Below are positions 8,828 to 16,321 of a stretch of 39,863 nt of DNA, one piece after another. The notes below the pieces were generated by a model. The model ran no database searches, had not been told where the DNA came from, and saw nothing but the letters and a program-made list of their open reading frames with translations. The stretch comes from a virus. Position numbers and translations under genes: made by a program. The stretch is taken from positions 1 to 39,863 of the IMG/VR virus record IMGVR_UViG_3300030012_005034, one strand, 5' to 3'. The stretch's first letter is position 1; every line of letters starts with the position of its first letter.

Positions 8828-9195
8828 TAAAAAGGAACTTCTTCACCTACTTTTTCTTCTTTTATAGAAGCAGTAGAATTATCAGAGTCTTTTTTCTTAG
8901 ATGAAAGAAACTGTAAATCTTTACCTTTTATAAAATATCTACTAAAATTTTTACCATCTTTTTCCCAAGATGACATTGAAAGTTCTCCTTGAACAATAAA
9001 CTCTCTTCCTTTAGAGAGGTATTTTTCTGCTATCTCAGCTTGTTTGTCCCAATACTGGACATCAACATAACATTTATCTTTTACATTAGATGATGAAATA
9101 CCAACTCTTAAATTTACAACTTTTTTACCAGTTGAAGTTGTTCTAGATTCTGGGTCTTTAACCAGATAAGCAGCAGCAGTTATTGAATTATACAT
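8827..9195 (-). CDS. ssb: Single-stranded DNA-binding protein (SSB)
   Basis: A 122-residue OB-fold SSB. The order of strands matches bacterial SSB: AAYLVKDPESRTTSTGKKVVNLRVG, then DVQYWDKQAEIAEKYLSKGR (seen here as the W-K-Q-A-E-x-A-x-x-Y-L-x-K-G segment), then VQGELSMSSWEKDG. After a short Lys/Ser linker it ends GEEVPF, an acidic tip like the DDDIPF tip that bacterial SSB uses to recruit partners. It binds and protects single-stranded DNA at the replication fork. It overlaps the sigma factor gene by eight bases, so both should be expressed together from the leftward promoter. Confidence 0.9.
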   Translation of the reverse strand: MYNSITAAAYLVKDPESRTTSTGKKVVNLRVGISSSNVKDKCYVDVQYWDKQAEIAEKYLSKGREFIVQGELSMSSWEKDGKNFSRYFIKGKDLQFLSSKKKDSDNSTASIKEEKVGEEVPF

Positions 9196-9796
9196 ATTTA
9201 GTTTGTTTATTAATTTTAGTTAAAAATTTATTATGGATATTTATACAGCCTTGAATACTCATGTCAAGATCCTCAGCTATAATTTTCCAAGGTGTGAGCT
9301 TATGATTATCGACATTATATCTTTTGTCAATTATTTTTTTTACTCTATCGTCAGTTTCTTTTTCTAAGAATTTTGTAAGTATTTTTAAAATTTCGTGTTT
9401 GCTCAAACTTTCTAAAAAAGATTCACAATGAGGTTCAATATAAAAATCATCATCCTGAAAAGAAATTTCTTGGTGTTTTTTTCTTTTATTTAAAACTCCT
9501 AAACATTTCCATTTTGTGTGATTAGCTAAATAAGTTGGAAATTTTGTGTTTTTAGAAGGATCAAAATTTATAGCGCATGAGTATACTTCATGCACTTTAT
9601 CGTCTAAAAGGTTGTCTTTATCTGCGGTATTCCTCGGCCCAGAAAGAAAACTATTTACCATTGAATGATAAATGCCAGAATGACGGTTTATAAGCTCTAA
9701 TAGACTACCCTCGTCGTTACAATCTTTAATTTTATTAATTAAAGAAATATCGCTTTCCAGAGCCAATGGCTCTGTAAATTTTGTACCTTTTTCCAT
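9188..9796 (-). CDS. Sigma-70-family RNA polymerase sigma factor (phage)
   Basis: A 202-residue protein. Residues about 75-105 (AINFDPSKNTKFPTYL, then AN-HTKWKCLGVLNKRKK) match sigma region 2, including the F-D-P-x(4)-K-F-x-T-Y-L core that contacts the promoter -10 element and polymerase. The C-terminus (about 165-198, LTPWKIIAEDLDMSIQGC) looks like a helix-turn-helix, in the place of region 4. The size and context are like T4 gp55-type factors that redirect host RNA polymerase to late promoters; this is inference. It is the first gene of the leftward operon, with a roughly 115-base leader if the predicted promoter is right. No Shine-Dalgarno precedes its ATG. Confidence 0.75.
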   Translation of the reverse strand: MEKGTKFTEPLALESDISLINKIKDCNDEGSLLELINRHSGIYHSMVNSFLSGPRNTADKDNLLDDKVHEVYSCAINFDPSKNTKFPTYLANHTKWKCLGVLNKRKKHQEISFQDDDFYIEPHCESFLESLSKHEILKILTKFLEKETDDRVKKIIDKRYNVDNHKLTPWKIIAEDLDMSIQGCINIHNKFLTKINKQTKYV

Positions 9797-9837
9797 TATT
9801 TTATATATATTTTATATATAATTTATATATAAATTAT

Positions 9838-9882
9838 AAAACGTAATGTATACAGAATAACGTATAGCTTTACTATAACGTA
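9838..9882 (+). repeat. Three AACGTA boxes spaced 18-19 bases
   Basis: AACGTA occurs at 9840-9845, 9859-9864 and 9877-9882. The second and third are extended to ATAACGTA, and the same ATAACG core occurs inverted inside the palindrome at 9908-9913. They fall in the leader of the leftward transcript. The spacing, near two helical turns, suggests a protein-binding array. Confidence 0.5.
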
Positions 9883-9905
9883 ATAGGTATAATTAGCGTC
9901 TTTAA

Positions 9906-9918
9906 ACCGTTATACGGT
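9906..9918. promoter_or_regulatory. Candidate operator palindrome ACCGTTATACGGT
   Basis: Perfect 5-base arms (ACCGT / ACGGT) around TAT. It sits at and just downstream of the leftward -10 hexamer, where a repressor would block the sigma-operon promoter. Binding protein unknown. Confidence 0.4.
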
Positions 9919-9946
9919 ATAATAAAGATTAAAATCAACTTGTCAA
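9919..9946 (-). promoter_or_regulatory. Leftward sigma-70-like promoter for the sigma-ssb operon
   Basis: On the minus strand, TTGACA (9946-9941, perfect -35) is followed after 16 bases by TATTAT (9924-9919, one mismatch from TATAAT). Transcription would start near 9912, about 115 bases before the sigma factor ATG. The match to the host consensus suggests early expression by host polymerase. Confidence 0.6.
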
Positions 9947-9975
9947 CTAAAAAAAATTTTTTTTTCAAATACAGT

Positions 9976-10003
9976 TTGACAGCAAAGCAAAGTATGGTGT
10001 AAA
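9976..10003 (+). promoter_or_regulatory. Rightward promoter for nrdB-nrdA
   Basis: TTGACA (9976-9981), 16 bases, then TGTAAA (9998-10003) preceded by TGG, an extended -10 form. Predicted start near 10010 leaves almost no leader before the ATG at 10014, and no Shine-Dalgarno is present, so the transcript may be near-leaderless. Confidence 0.5.
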
Positions 10004-10013
10004 AACAATAGTC

Positions 10014-10985
10014 ATGATTTTCGAAGAACAAATATCAAGGAAGCCCGACCATTATCCATGGGCACAAGAATTTATTGAGGCAATGCACAACGGTTTTTGG
10101 ACCGATAAAGAATTTAGCTTTAGCAGCGATATACAGGATTTTAATGTTAATTTAAATTCTGAAGAAAAAGAAATTATTATAAGAACTCTTTCAGCTGTTG
10201 GGCAGATTGAGGTAGCTGTAAAAAAGTTTTGGAGTAAATTAGGTGACAACTTACCTCACCCAAGCTTGACCGATTTGGGATATGTTATGGCAAACGTTGA
10301 AGTTATCCATAATAACGCCTATGAAAGATTACTGAAAGTTTTGGGGCTTGAGGATGTATTTGAGAAAAATTTAGAGCTAGATTTCATTCAAGGTAGAGTT
10401 AATTATCTTAGAAAATACAATCATAAATTTTACAAAGATTCAAAAAAACAATATGTTTATTCAATAATACTTTTTACTCTTTTTGTAGAAAATGTTTCTT
10501 TGTTTTCACAGTTCTATATTATCAACTGGTTCAATCGTTATCGAAATATATTAAAGGATACTGGGCAGCAGGTAAAATATACTAGGAACGAAGAGAACAT
10601 ACATGCTCTTGCTGGAATTAAGATAATCAATACCATTAGAAGCGAGCATCCAGAATTATTTGATGATGAATTAGAGAGTAGAATTATACACGAAGCTCAG
10701 GAAGCTTTCAAAGCTGAGAGCAAGATTGTTGATTGGATGATTAATGGATTTAATGAAAAAGGTCTCAATGCTGAGATCCTTAAAGAATTTATAAAAAATA
10801 GAATAAATGACTCTTTAGAAAAAATAGGGTTTTCTTCTGCATTTAATGTTGACACTTCTGTTTTAGAAAATACAATGTGGTTCGAGGAAGAATTGATGGG
10901 CAATAATGCCACTGACTTCTTTCATTCTAGACCTGTTGAGTATTCTAAAAACTCACAGACATTTGACGCAGACGATCTATTTTAA
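10014..10985 (+). CDS. nrdB: Ribonucleotide reductase class I, beta (radical) subunit
   Basis: A 323-residue small subunit that houses the metal centre and radical used by NrdA to reduce ribonucleotides to deoxyribonucleotides. The expected ligands are present: E66 (first carboxylate, by spacing), E96 and H99 in VEVIHNNAY, E159 in FVENVSLF, and E194/H197 in NEENIHALAG. Y103 falls exactly seven residues after E96, the place of the E. coli radical tyrosine (Y122). The C-terminus ends in an acidic and aromatic tail (TFDADDLF), as needed to dock on NrdA. The gene is followed by nrdA with a TAATG junction and preceded by the divergent control region. Length is slightly below the bacterial norm (about 340-375). 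Confidence 0.93.
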   Translation: MIFEEQISRKPDHYPWAQEFIEAMHNGFWTDKEFSFSSDIQDFNVNLNSEEKEIIIRTLSAVGQIEVAVKKFWSKLGDNLPHPSLTDLGYVMANVEVIHNNAYERLLKVLGLEDVFEKNLELDFIQGRVNYLRKYNHKFYKDSKKQYVYSIILFTLFVENVSLFSQFYIINWFNRYRNILKDTGQQVKYTRNEENIHALAGIKIINTIRSEHPELFDDELESRIIHEAQEAFKAESKIVDWMINGFNEKGLNAEILKEFIKNRINDSLEKIGFSSAFNVDTSVLENTMWFEEELMGNNATDFFHSRPVEYSKNSQTFDADDLF

Positions 10986-12631
10986 TGAACAAATACTATT
11001 GGCTAAACAAGGATTCAAAAGCTTTTTTAAAAAGGGGTTATTTACAAACTGGAGAAACAGCAGAACAAAGAATTTTAGATATTGCCAAGAGCGCTGAAAA
11101 GTATTTAAAAGTAAAAGGGTTCGCTTCTAAATTTGAAGATTATATGGCTAGAGGTTTCTACTCTTTAGCCAGTCCAGTTTGGGCTAATTTTGGCAGAGAA
11201 AGAGGTTTACCTATCTCTTGCAACGGTGTTTACATTGAAGATAGGATGGATTCTATCTTAGAAAAACAAGCTGAGGTTGGAATGCAAACTAAGCATGGAT
11301 CAGGTACATCAGCTTACTTTGGCGCTCTTAGAGGTAGAGGAGCAGAAATATCATCTGGTGGCACTTCAAGTGGATCAGTTCACTTCATGGAACTTTTCGA
11401 TAAAGTTTCATCTGTGGTATCTCAAAGTAATGTTCGCAGAGGATCTTTTGCAGGATACCTACCCATTGACCACCCAGATATAAAAGAATTTTTGAGGATA
11501 CGAAGTGAAGGTCATCCAATACAAGATTTATCTTTTGGTGTTTGTATAAGTGATTCTTGGATGAGAGAATTAATATCTGGAGATAAATCAAAGAGATATA
11601 TTTGGGCAGCTCTAATCAAAAAAAGATTTGAGACAGGTTATCCTTATATATTTTTTACTGATACTGTAAACAATTCAGCGCCAAAACCTTATAAAGATAA
11701 AAATCTAAAAGTCCATGCTTCTAACCTTTGTAGTGAAATAGCTCTACATTCATCTGAGGAAGAATCTTTTGTTTGTTGTTTATCATCTTTAAACCTAGTA
11801 AAGTGGGAAGAAATTAAAGAAACTGATGCTGTTGAAACTTTGATATTTTTCTTAGATGCTGTGATGGAGGAATATGTTCAAAAAACAAAGGATATTCCAT
11901 TTATGAAAAGCTCTCATGAATTTGCAAAAAGACAAAGAGCTATAGGATTAGGAGTTTTAGGTTGGCACTCTTATTTACAGGATAAAATGATAGCCTTTGA
12001 GAGTTTAGAGGCTAAATTTTTAAATCAAGAAATACATCAATTAATAAGAGAGCGTTGTGATAAAGCTACAGAAAATCTAGCTGTTTTATTAGGCGAGCCT
12101 GAGTACCTTAAAGGATATGGCAGACGAAACCTAACTACAATGGCAATAGCCCCAACAACCTCAAGCTCATTTATTTTAGGGCAAGTATCTCCTTCTATAG
12201 AACCTTTAAATAGCAACTACTTCACAAAAGACCTTGCAAAAGGTAAATTTACTTATAAAAATCCTTACTTAGAAAAAACACTTACTGAAAAGAAGAAAAA
12301 TAACCAAACTACATGGAAATCAATTTTACTTAAGGGTGGATCTGTACAGCATTTAGATTTTTTATCTGAAGAAGAAAAGGACGTTTTCAAAACATTTGGT
12401 GAAATTTCACAAAAAGAAATAGTATTACAAGCCGCTCAACGACAAAAATACATAGACCAAAGCCAAAGTTTGAACTTAATGATAGCTCCAAAATGTCCTC
12501 CAAAACAAGTAAGTGAGCTTTTAATTTTCGGCTGGGAACAGGGGATAAAAAGCTTTTATTATCAAAGAAGTGCAAATCCTAGTCAAGAGCTTGCAAGATC
12601 AATATTATCTTGTAGTTCTTGTGAGGGTTAA
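10985..12631 (+). CDS. nrdA: Ribonucleotide reductase class I, alpha subunit, short form
   Basis: A 548-residue catalytic subunit. All core residues of E. coli NrdA have counterparts: C79 in PISCNG (C225), N247/C249/E251 in SNLCSEI (N437, C439, E441), C264 in the CCLSSLNL segment (C462), the tyrosine pair Y525-Y526 in SFYYQRSANP (Y730-Y731), and the C-terminal CSSC pair (C754/C759 role). The protein is about 200 residues shorter than bacterial NrdA: it starts directly in the alpha-barrel region, so the N-terminal ATP-cone that shuts the enzyme down with dATP is absent. It overlaps nrdB by one base. It would supply dNTPs for phage replication. Confidence 0.93.
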   Translation: MNKYYWLNKDSKAFLKRGYLQTGETAEQRILDIAKSAEKYLKVKGFASKFEDYMARGFYSLASPVWANFGRERGLPISCNGVYIEDRMDSILEKQAEVGMQTKHGSGTSAYFGALRGRGAEISSGGTSSGSVHFMELFDKVSSVVSQSNVRRGSFAGYLPIDHPDIKEFLRIRSEGHPIQDLSFGVCISDSWMRELISGDKSKRYIWAALIKKRFETGYPYIFFTDTVNNSAPKPYKDKNLKVHASNLCSEIALHSSEEESFVCCLSSLNLVKWEEIKETDAVETLIFFLDAVMEEYVQKTKDIPFMKSSHEFAKRQRAIGLGVLGWHSYLQDKMIAFESLEAKFLNQEIHQLIRERCDKATENLAVLLGEPEYLKGYGRRNLTTMAIAPTTSSSFILGQVSPSIEPLNSNYFTKDLAKGKFTYKNPYLEKTLTEKKKNNQTTWKSILLKGGSVQHLDFLSEEEKDVFKTFGEISQKEIVLQAAQRQKYIDQSQSLNLMIAPKCPPKQVSELLIFGWEQGIKSFYYQRSANPSQELARSILSCSSCEG

Positions 12632-12654
12632 AATTCATTTTAATGTATTTTTTG

Positions 12655-12660
12655 TGTAAA
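12655..12660 (+). promoter_or_regulatory. TGTAAA box ahead of the gene at 12671
   Basis: The hexamer TGTAAA lies 16 bases before the ATG, the same distance as at nrdB. No -35 match is visible upstream. It is one of four such boxes in the window (also 9998, 35636 and 39150). Confidence 0.35.
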
Positions 12661-12670
12661 TCATTGCTAG

Positions 12671-13651
12671 ATGGAGTACGATTTTTCAGATAAAGCAAAA
12701 GAATTTTTGGAAGCACAGGCTGCTAAACGACCTGGGCCAAGAAGTGGCGCACAAACCCCAGCTAAACCATCCGAGCGCAAAAAAGGTTCAAAGAAAAATC
12801 CTAAAGGATCAGCTGGTGGTGGAAAAAAAGCTCCTAAAATTACTTTCTCTGAAAAAGTTGTAACTTCACTAAAAAACAAGGTTAAAGAGCACAATTCTAA
12901 ACACTCAAGAAAAGTTACATTAGGTCAACTTAAAAAAGTTTATAGGAGGGGCGCTGGCGCTTTCTCAAGTACTCATAGACCTGGTAAATCTAGAGGTCAA
13001 TGGGCTATGGCTAGAGTCAATACATTCTTAAGAATGATGAGAGGCGGTAAAGTAAAAAAATCTTATAGAGCTGCTGATTCTGATATAGCAAGAGGTAGTG
13101 AAGAATATTATAACGAGGAAGTGGGTAAAGAGTTTATTGATTTTAGCGAGCTTAATTTTACAATGGCTAAGATTGATTTGTTAAAAGCTGGAGTGACTGA
13201 AGAGGAAATGGACAACGAGGCTGAAGATTTAGATTACACAGAGGCTCAAAAAAAAACTTTAAATAAACCCTTTAGGTTACCTACTGGCTCAAAAAAAAAA
13301 TTCGGAGTCTATGTAAAGAATGAAAAAGGTAACGTTGTTATGGTCAAGTTTGGTGATCCAAACATGGAGATAAAGCGTGACGATCCTGAAAGAAGAAAAA
13401 GCTTTAGAGCTAGACATAAGTGTGACACAAATCCAGGTCCAAAGTATAAAGCTAGATACTGGTCATGTAGATTTTGGAGTAAAAAACCAGTAAGCAAAAT
13501 GACATCAAGTGATGCTGTTGCATGGGATGATGAGGAGATACTAAGTCATTGGGGGTGGGATGATGATAACTTTGTAGAGCAAAGTGAATTAATTGCTCAA
13601 AATCCAGATCTAGAAAAGGTCTCAGTTTTTATTGAAGAGGACGATTTATAA
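12671..13651 (+). CDS. Conserved phage protein, basic N-terminus and acidic C-terminus
   Basis: A 326-residue protein of unknown function. Residues 15-60 form a Lys/Gly/Pro/Ala-rich basic region. Residues about 70-125 (KHSRKVTLGQLKKVYRRGAG, then WAMARVNTFLRMMRGG) resemble small uncharacterised domains found in many marine phages. Residues about 205-265 hold a second conserved block: FGVYVKNEKGNVVMVKFGDP, then RRKSFRARHKCD and ARYWSCRFW, with Cys and His that could bind metal. The C-terminus is strongly acidic (EEDDL end). I recall similar domains beside phage head and protease genes, but no catalytic site is recognisable. It follows nrdA after a 39-base gap that contains a TGTAAA box, so it may have its own promoter. 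Confidence 0.55.
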   Translation: MEYDFSDKAKEFLEAQAAKRPGPRSGAQTPAKPSERKKGSKKNPKGSAGGGKKAPKITFSEKVVTSLKNKVKEHNSKHSRKVTLGQLKKVYRRGAGAFSSTHRPGKSRGQWAMARVNTFLRMMRGGKVKKSYRAADSDIARGSEEYYNEEVGKEFIDFSELNFTMAKIDLLKAGVTEEEMDNEAEDLDYTEAQKKTLNKPFRLPTGSKKKFGVYVKNEKGNVVMVKFGDPNMEIKRDDPERRKSFRARHKCDTNPGPKYKARYWSCRFWSKKPVSKMTSSDAVAWDDEEILSHWGWDDDNFVEQSELIAQNPDLEKVSVFIEEDDL

Positions 13652-13659
13652 GATATAAT
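13632..13659 (+). promoter_or_regulatory. Sigma-70-like promoter for the sugar block
   Basis: TTGAAG (13632-13637), 16 bases, then TATAAT (13654-13659, perfect -10), overlapping the end of the previous gene. Predicted start near 13666, only about five bases before the ATG at 13671. Confidence 0.55.
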
Positions 13660-13670
13660 CATGCTATCGC

Positions 13671-14519
13671 ATGAAAATCTTATTTGTATCTGATTACACA
13701 CTTGCTCAAAGAGAGGGTGGAGCACAAAGAAGTAATCACCTTTTAATCAAAAAAGGTAGAGAATTAGGTCACGAAATCGTAGAACACAGTTATGAGTCTT
13801 CGATAACAGATTTTTTAGTATCTTATGATTTAATTATAAATTCTAATTTAGAGCATATAAATGCTATTAGTCCTGAAAAAATAGACTTTTTAAAAAGACT
13901 GCCTAATTCTGTAAGGTTAGAACATGACTCATGTTTATATTTAGATAACAGAACAAGAGCGCATCTGTTTACAAAATCTCAAAAAAACTTTTTTTTAAGT
14001 GAATTTCATATTTCTTTTTTTAAGGATCTTTATGGCGATTATTTTACAAATACAGAAATAGTTTATGACCCAATCGATACAGAACTTTTTTGTAGAACAG
14101 ATCAGGAAAAAATTTATGATGTAGTATATTGTGGCTATATTCATGAATTGAAAGGTGCTAAAAAAATAATTGATTTTGCTAAAAAAAATCCAGATAAAGA
14201 AATATCAATTTTTGGATGGTCTCATGTAGATCCTAATCAATTTTTTAAAAATCAAAATAATATAAAATTTGGTGGCCTCAAAACTCAAGAAGAGGTTGCT
14301 GATATTTTAAAACAAAGCAAAGCCATATTCCATTCTCCAATAGTTAATGAACCGTTTTGTAGAATGATAGGTGAAGCATTATTATGTGGTGTTGAAGAAG
14401 TAATAGGCGAAGTAAATAAAATCGGAGCTTACTTAGAATTTAGTAAAGTTGGTTATGATGAATTTAAAAATAAATGTCAAAATGCATCTGAAATATTTTG
14501 GCAAAAAATAGAACAATGA
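13671..14519 (+). CDS. Glycosyltransferase, GT-B fold (GT4-like)
   Basis: A 282-residue protein with the start MKILFVSDYTLAQREGGAQR typical of family 4 transferases (Gly-rich loop for the acceptor domain). The second half has VVYCGYIHELKGAKKIIDFA (the G-x(2)-x-x-K-G donor-domain strand) and FHSPIVNEPFCRMIGEALLCG, the E-P-F-x-x-x-x-x-E-A nucleotide-sugar signature. It would add a sugar from an NDP-sugar. It opens the 12.4 kb sugar block and is driven by a good sigma-70-like promoter. A 5-base inverted repeat overlaps its start codon. The downstream gene begins inside its stop codon (ATGA). Confidence 0.8.
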   Translation: MKILFVSDYTLAQREGGAQRSNHLLIKKGRELGHEIVEHSYESSITDFLVSYDLIINSNLEHINAISPEKIDFLKRLPNSVRLEHDSCLYLDNRTRAHLFTKSQKNFFLSEFHISFFKDLYGDYFTNTEIVYDPIDTELFCRTDQEKIYDVVYCGYIHELKGAKKIIDFAKKNPDKEISIFGWSHVDPNQFFKNQNNIKFGGLKTQEEVADILKQSKAIFHSPIVNEPFCRMIGEALLCGVEEVIGEVNKIGAYLEFSKVGYDEFKNKCQNASEIFWQKIEQ

Positions 14520-15349
14520 ATTTTTTAAACGGAACATATTTCAAACATCAATGTAAAGTTCAACTTACGGATTATAAGGATGAACGAACTCCAGTATTCA
14601 AACTAAAAGTAAACGAAGATGTAAAAAATAATTTTGTTTTTTGTATGCCAGAATTTTTACAGTTATTTGAAAAATCTAGAACGATTGGTTCTTCAGAATT
14701 TACTTTAGTGACACATAACTCTGATATAAACTTTACTTATGAATATGTTAAAGCTGTTGTTGAATTTTTTCCTAAAATGCAACATTGGTATACTCAAAAT
14801 TTATTATGCGAACATCCTAAAGTTTCTCCCATACCAATAGGAATAGCTAATCCTAAATGGTCTCATGGCAATCAAGATCGATTTAAAAAAATCATAAATG
14901 AAAATAATGAAAAGGATAATTTGTATTACGCTAACTTTAATGTTTCAACTAATCCTCAAGAGAGAAATTATTGTTATAAATGTTTAGGAATCGAATCTCC
15001 TGTCATTTATCCAGATGCAACATCTATAAAAGATCACGATAATTTTGTTAATGATACTCAAGAAAAATATTTAAGAGACATATCTAAGTCTTATTTTACA
15101 GTTTCACCTGATGGTAATGGTAAAGATTCCCATAAAACATGGGAGGCTTTATATATGAAAAGCATACCTATTGTTACAAAATGGTATGGAGCAGAAAGAT
15201 TTAAACAGTTAGGTATACCTATTCTAATTTTAGATGATTGGTCTGAATTTAAAGATTTAAAATTAAATAAAAATCTATATGATAGTATTTGGGGTGATTT
15301 TAAAGTTGAATCACTGAACTTTGATTTATTTAAAAAACCTAAACTATGA
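14516..15349 (+). CDS. Exostosin-like glycosyltransferase
   Basis: A 277-residue protein when started at the ATG that overlaps the previous stop (ATGA); a TTG 18 bases earlier is less likely. The C-terminal region has SPDGNGKDSHKTWEALYMKS followed by IPIV, the nucleotide-binding signature (P-x-G-x-G-x-D-x-H-x-x-W-E-A-L) of GT47/exostosin-like and related transferases that decorate surface glycans. Residues about 85-105 (CEHPKVSPIPIGIANPKW) fit the same family. No signal peptide or membrane anchor is seen, so it works in the host cytoplasm. Donor and acceptor are unknown. Confidence 0.7.
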   Translation: MNFLNGTYFKHQCKVQLTDYKDERTPVFKLKVNEDVKNNFVFCMPEFLQLFEKSRTIGSSEFTLVTHNSDINFTYEYVKAVVEFFPKMQHWYTQNLLCEHPKVSPIPIGIANPKWSHGNQDRFKKIINENNEKDNLYYANFNVSTNPQERNYCYKCLGIESPVIYPDATSIKDHDNFVNDTQEKYLRDISKSYFTVSPDGNGKDSHKTWEALYMKSIPIVTKWYGAERFKQLGIPILILDDWSEFKDLKLNKNLYDSIWGDFKVESLNFDLFKKPKL

Positions 15350-16275
15350 AGAATATAAAAATAAAATTTGCATGTCATTGGGATACTCCAGCGGGTTTGG
15401 CCGATAGAGTGGTTAGAAATTGGGGTGAACCACCTCAAGGACTAGAAATAACTTCAGAGGGTCAGTTTGATTACTTGATTACTTTTAATAATAGTCAAGA
15501 AATGTTAAATGTTCCTAAAGAAAAAAATATAGTTTTTACTATGGAACCTAGCTGGAGTCATTGTGTTCAAGATGCAGTTCTTGATAACAGTTTTAAGGTA
15601 TTCAGCAGTGTTGATAGATTTTCATCTAGAGATAATGTAGAGATGGCCCCAACTTTAATGTTTAGTGAGGATTCAGGGGGGTCTACGCTACAACATGTAA
15701 AACAAGCTGGCGAGGGTATAAAGACCACCATGGATCAATACTTATCCGATAATAATTTTAATAAAAGCAAAAAATGTTCAATTATATTAGCAGCACATGG
15801 AGCTATAGCTGGTGTTCCCAAGCATCAAGATTCTATATATTTTAACAGAGAAAAACTGTTAGTTAAAATTTTTGAATCTGATTTAGATATAGATGTTTAT
15901 GGTAGAGGTTGGAATATAGATGATCCAAGATATAAAGGATATGCGGAGTATAAAGAGGATGCACTGAGAGATTATGAATTTAGTATAGGTATAGAAAACT
16001 CTAGAGAAGATTATTACATATCAGAAAAAATTACAGACTGTTTTATGAATAATTGTGTGCCCATTTATGATGGCTGCAATTTAGTTCATGAATTTTACAA
16101 CCCTAAATCTTTTGAGAAAATTAACATTGATAGTGAGAACGTAATTGAAGATATTAGAAAAATAATTTCTGGCTCAAATGAAAAATATGTTGATTACGTA
16201 AAAGAATCAAAAATTAAATATTTTACAGATTACAACATATACACCTATTTAGAAAAATGTATATCGTTCAGATAG
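15346..16275 (+). CDS. GT10-family (alpha-1,3-fucosyltransferase-like) glycosyltransferase
   Basis: A 309-residue protein. The C-terminal part contains the GT10 signature: FSIGIENSREDYYISEKITD (E217, N218, Y224, E227, K228), then CFMNNCVPIYDG (PIY at 239-241), matching the motif that binds GDP-fucose in bacterial and eukaryotic alpha-1,3/4-fucosyltransferases. Upstream, IDVYGRGWN matches the family's conserved G-x-G strand. The known donor for the family is GDP-L-fucose; GDP-mannose-modifying enzymes lie later in the same block (23952, 24961), which fits. It starts at an ATGA overlap and is followed by a 46-base gap. Confidence 0.8.
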   Translation: MKNIKIKFACHWDTPAGLADRVVRNWGEPPQGLEITSEGQFDYLITFNNSQEMLNVPKEKNIVFTMEPSWSHCVQDAVLDNSFKVFSSVDRFSSRDNVEMAPTLMFSEDSGGSTLQHVKQAGEGIKTTMDQYLSDNNFNKSKKCSIILAAHGAIAGVPKHQDSIYFNREKLLVKIFESDLDIDVYGRGWNIDDPRYKGYAEYKEDALRDYEFSIGIENSREDYYISEKITDCFMNNCVPIYDGCNLVHEFYNPKSFEKINIDSENVIEDIRKIISGSNEKYVDYVKESKIKYFTDYNIYTYLEKCISFR

Positions 16276-16321
16276 GTTTTTATACAAGCAATAATTAATT
16301 TAGTTAATAAACCATTGGGCA

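Larger units (their letters stand above)
9797..10013. promoter_or_regulatory. Divergent control region between sigma and nrdB
   Basis: 217 non-coding bases, very AT-rich. It holds TA-rich runs (9799-9840), three AACGTA boxes, a 13-base palindrome, an A8T9 tract (9949-9965) that should bend DNA, and sigma-70-like promoters facing both ways. The elements are listed separately. It is the largest gap in the window. Confidence 0.75.

Noticed and set aside
9949-9965. A8T9 tract as a terminator
   Set aside because: It has no GC stem and lies upstream of both divergent promoters' start sites; bent DNA is more likely.
12628-12653. Terminator after nrdA (TTAAAA-TTCA-TTTTAA then a T run)
   Set aside because: The stem is only six AT pairs, too weak for an intrinsic terminator.
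14498-14500. TTG start for the exostosin-like gene
   Set aside because: An ATG at 14516 overlaps the previous stop (ATGA), the usual pattern here.
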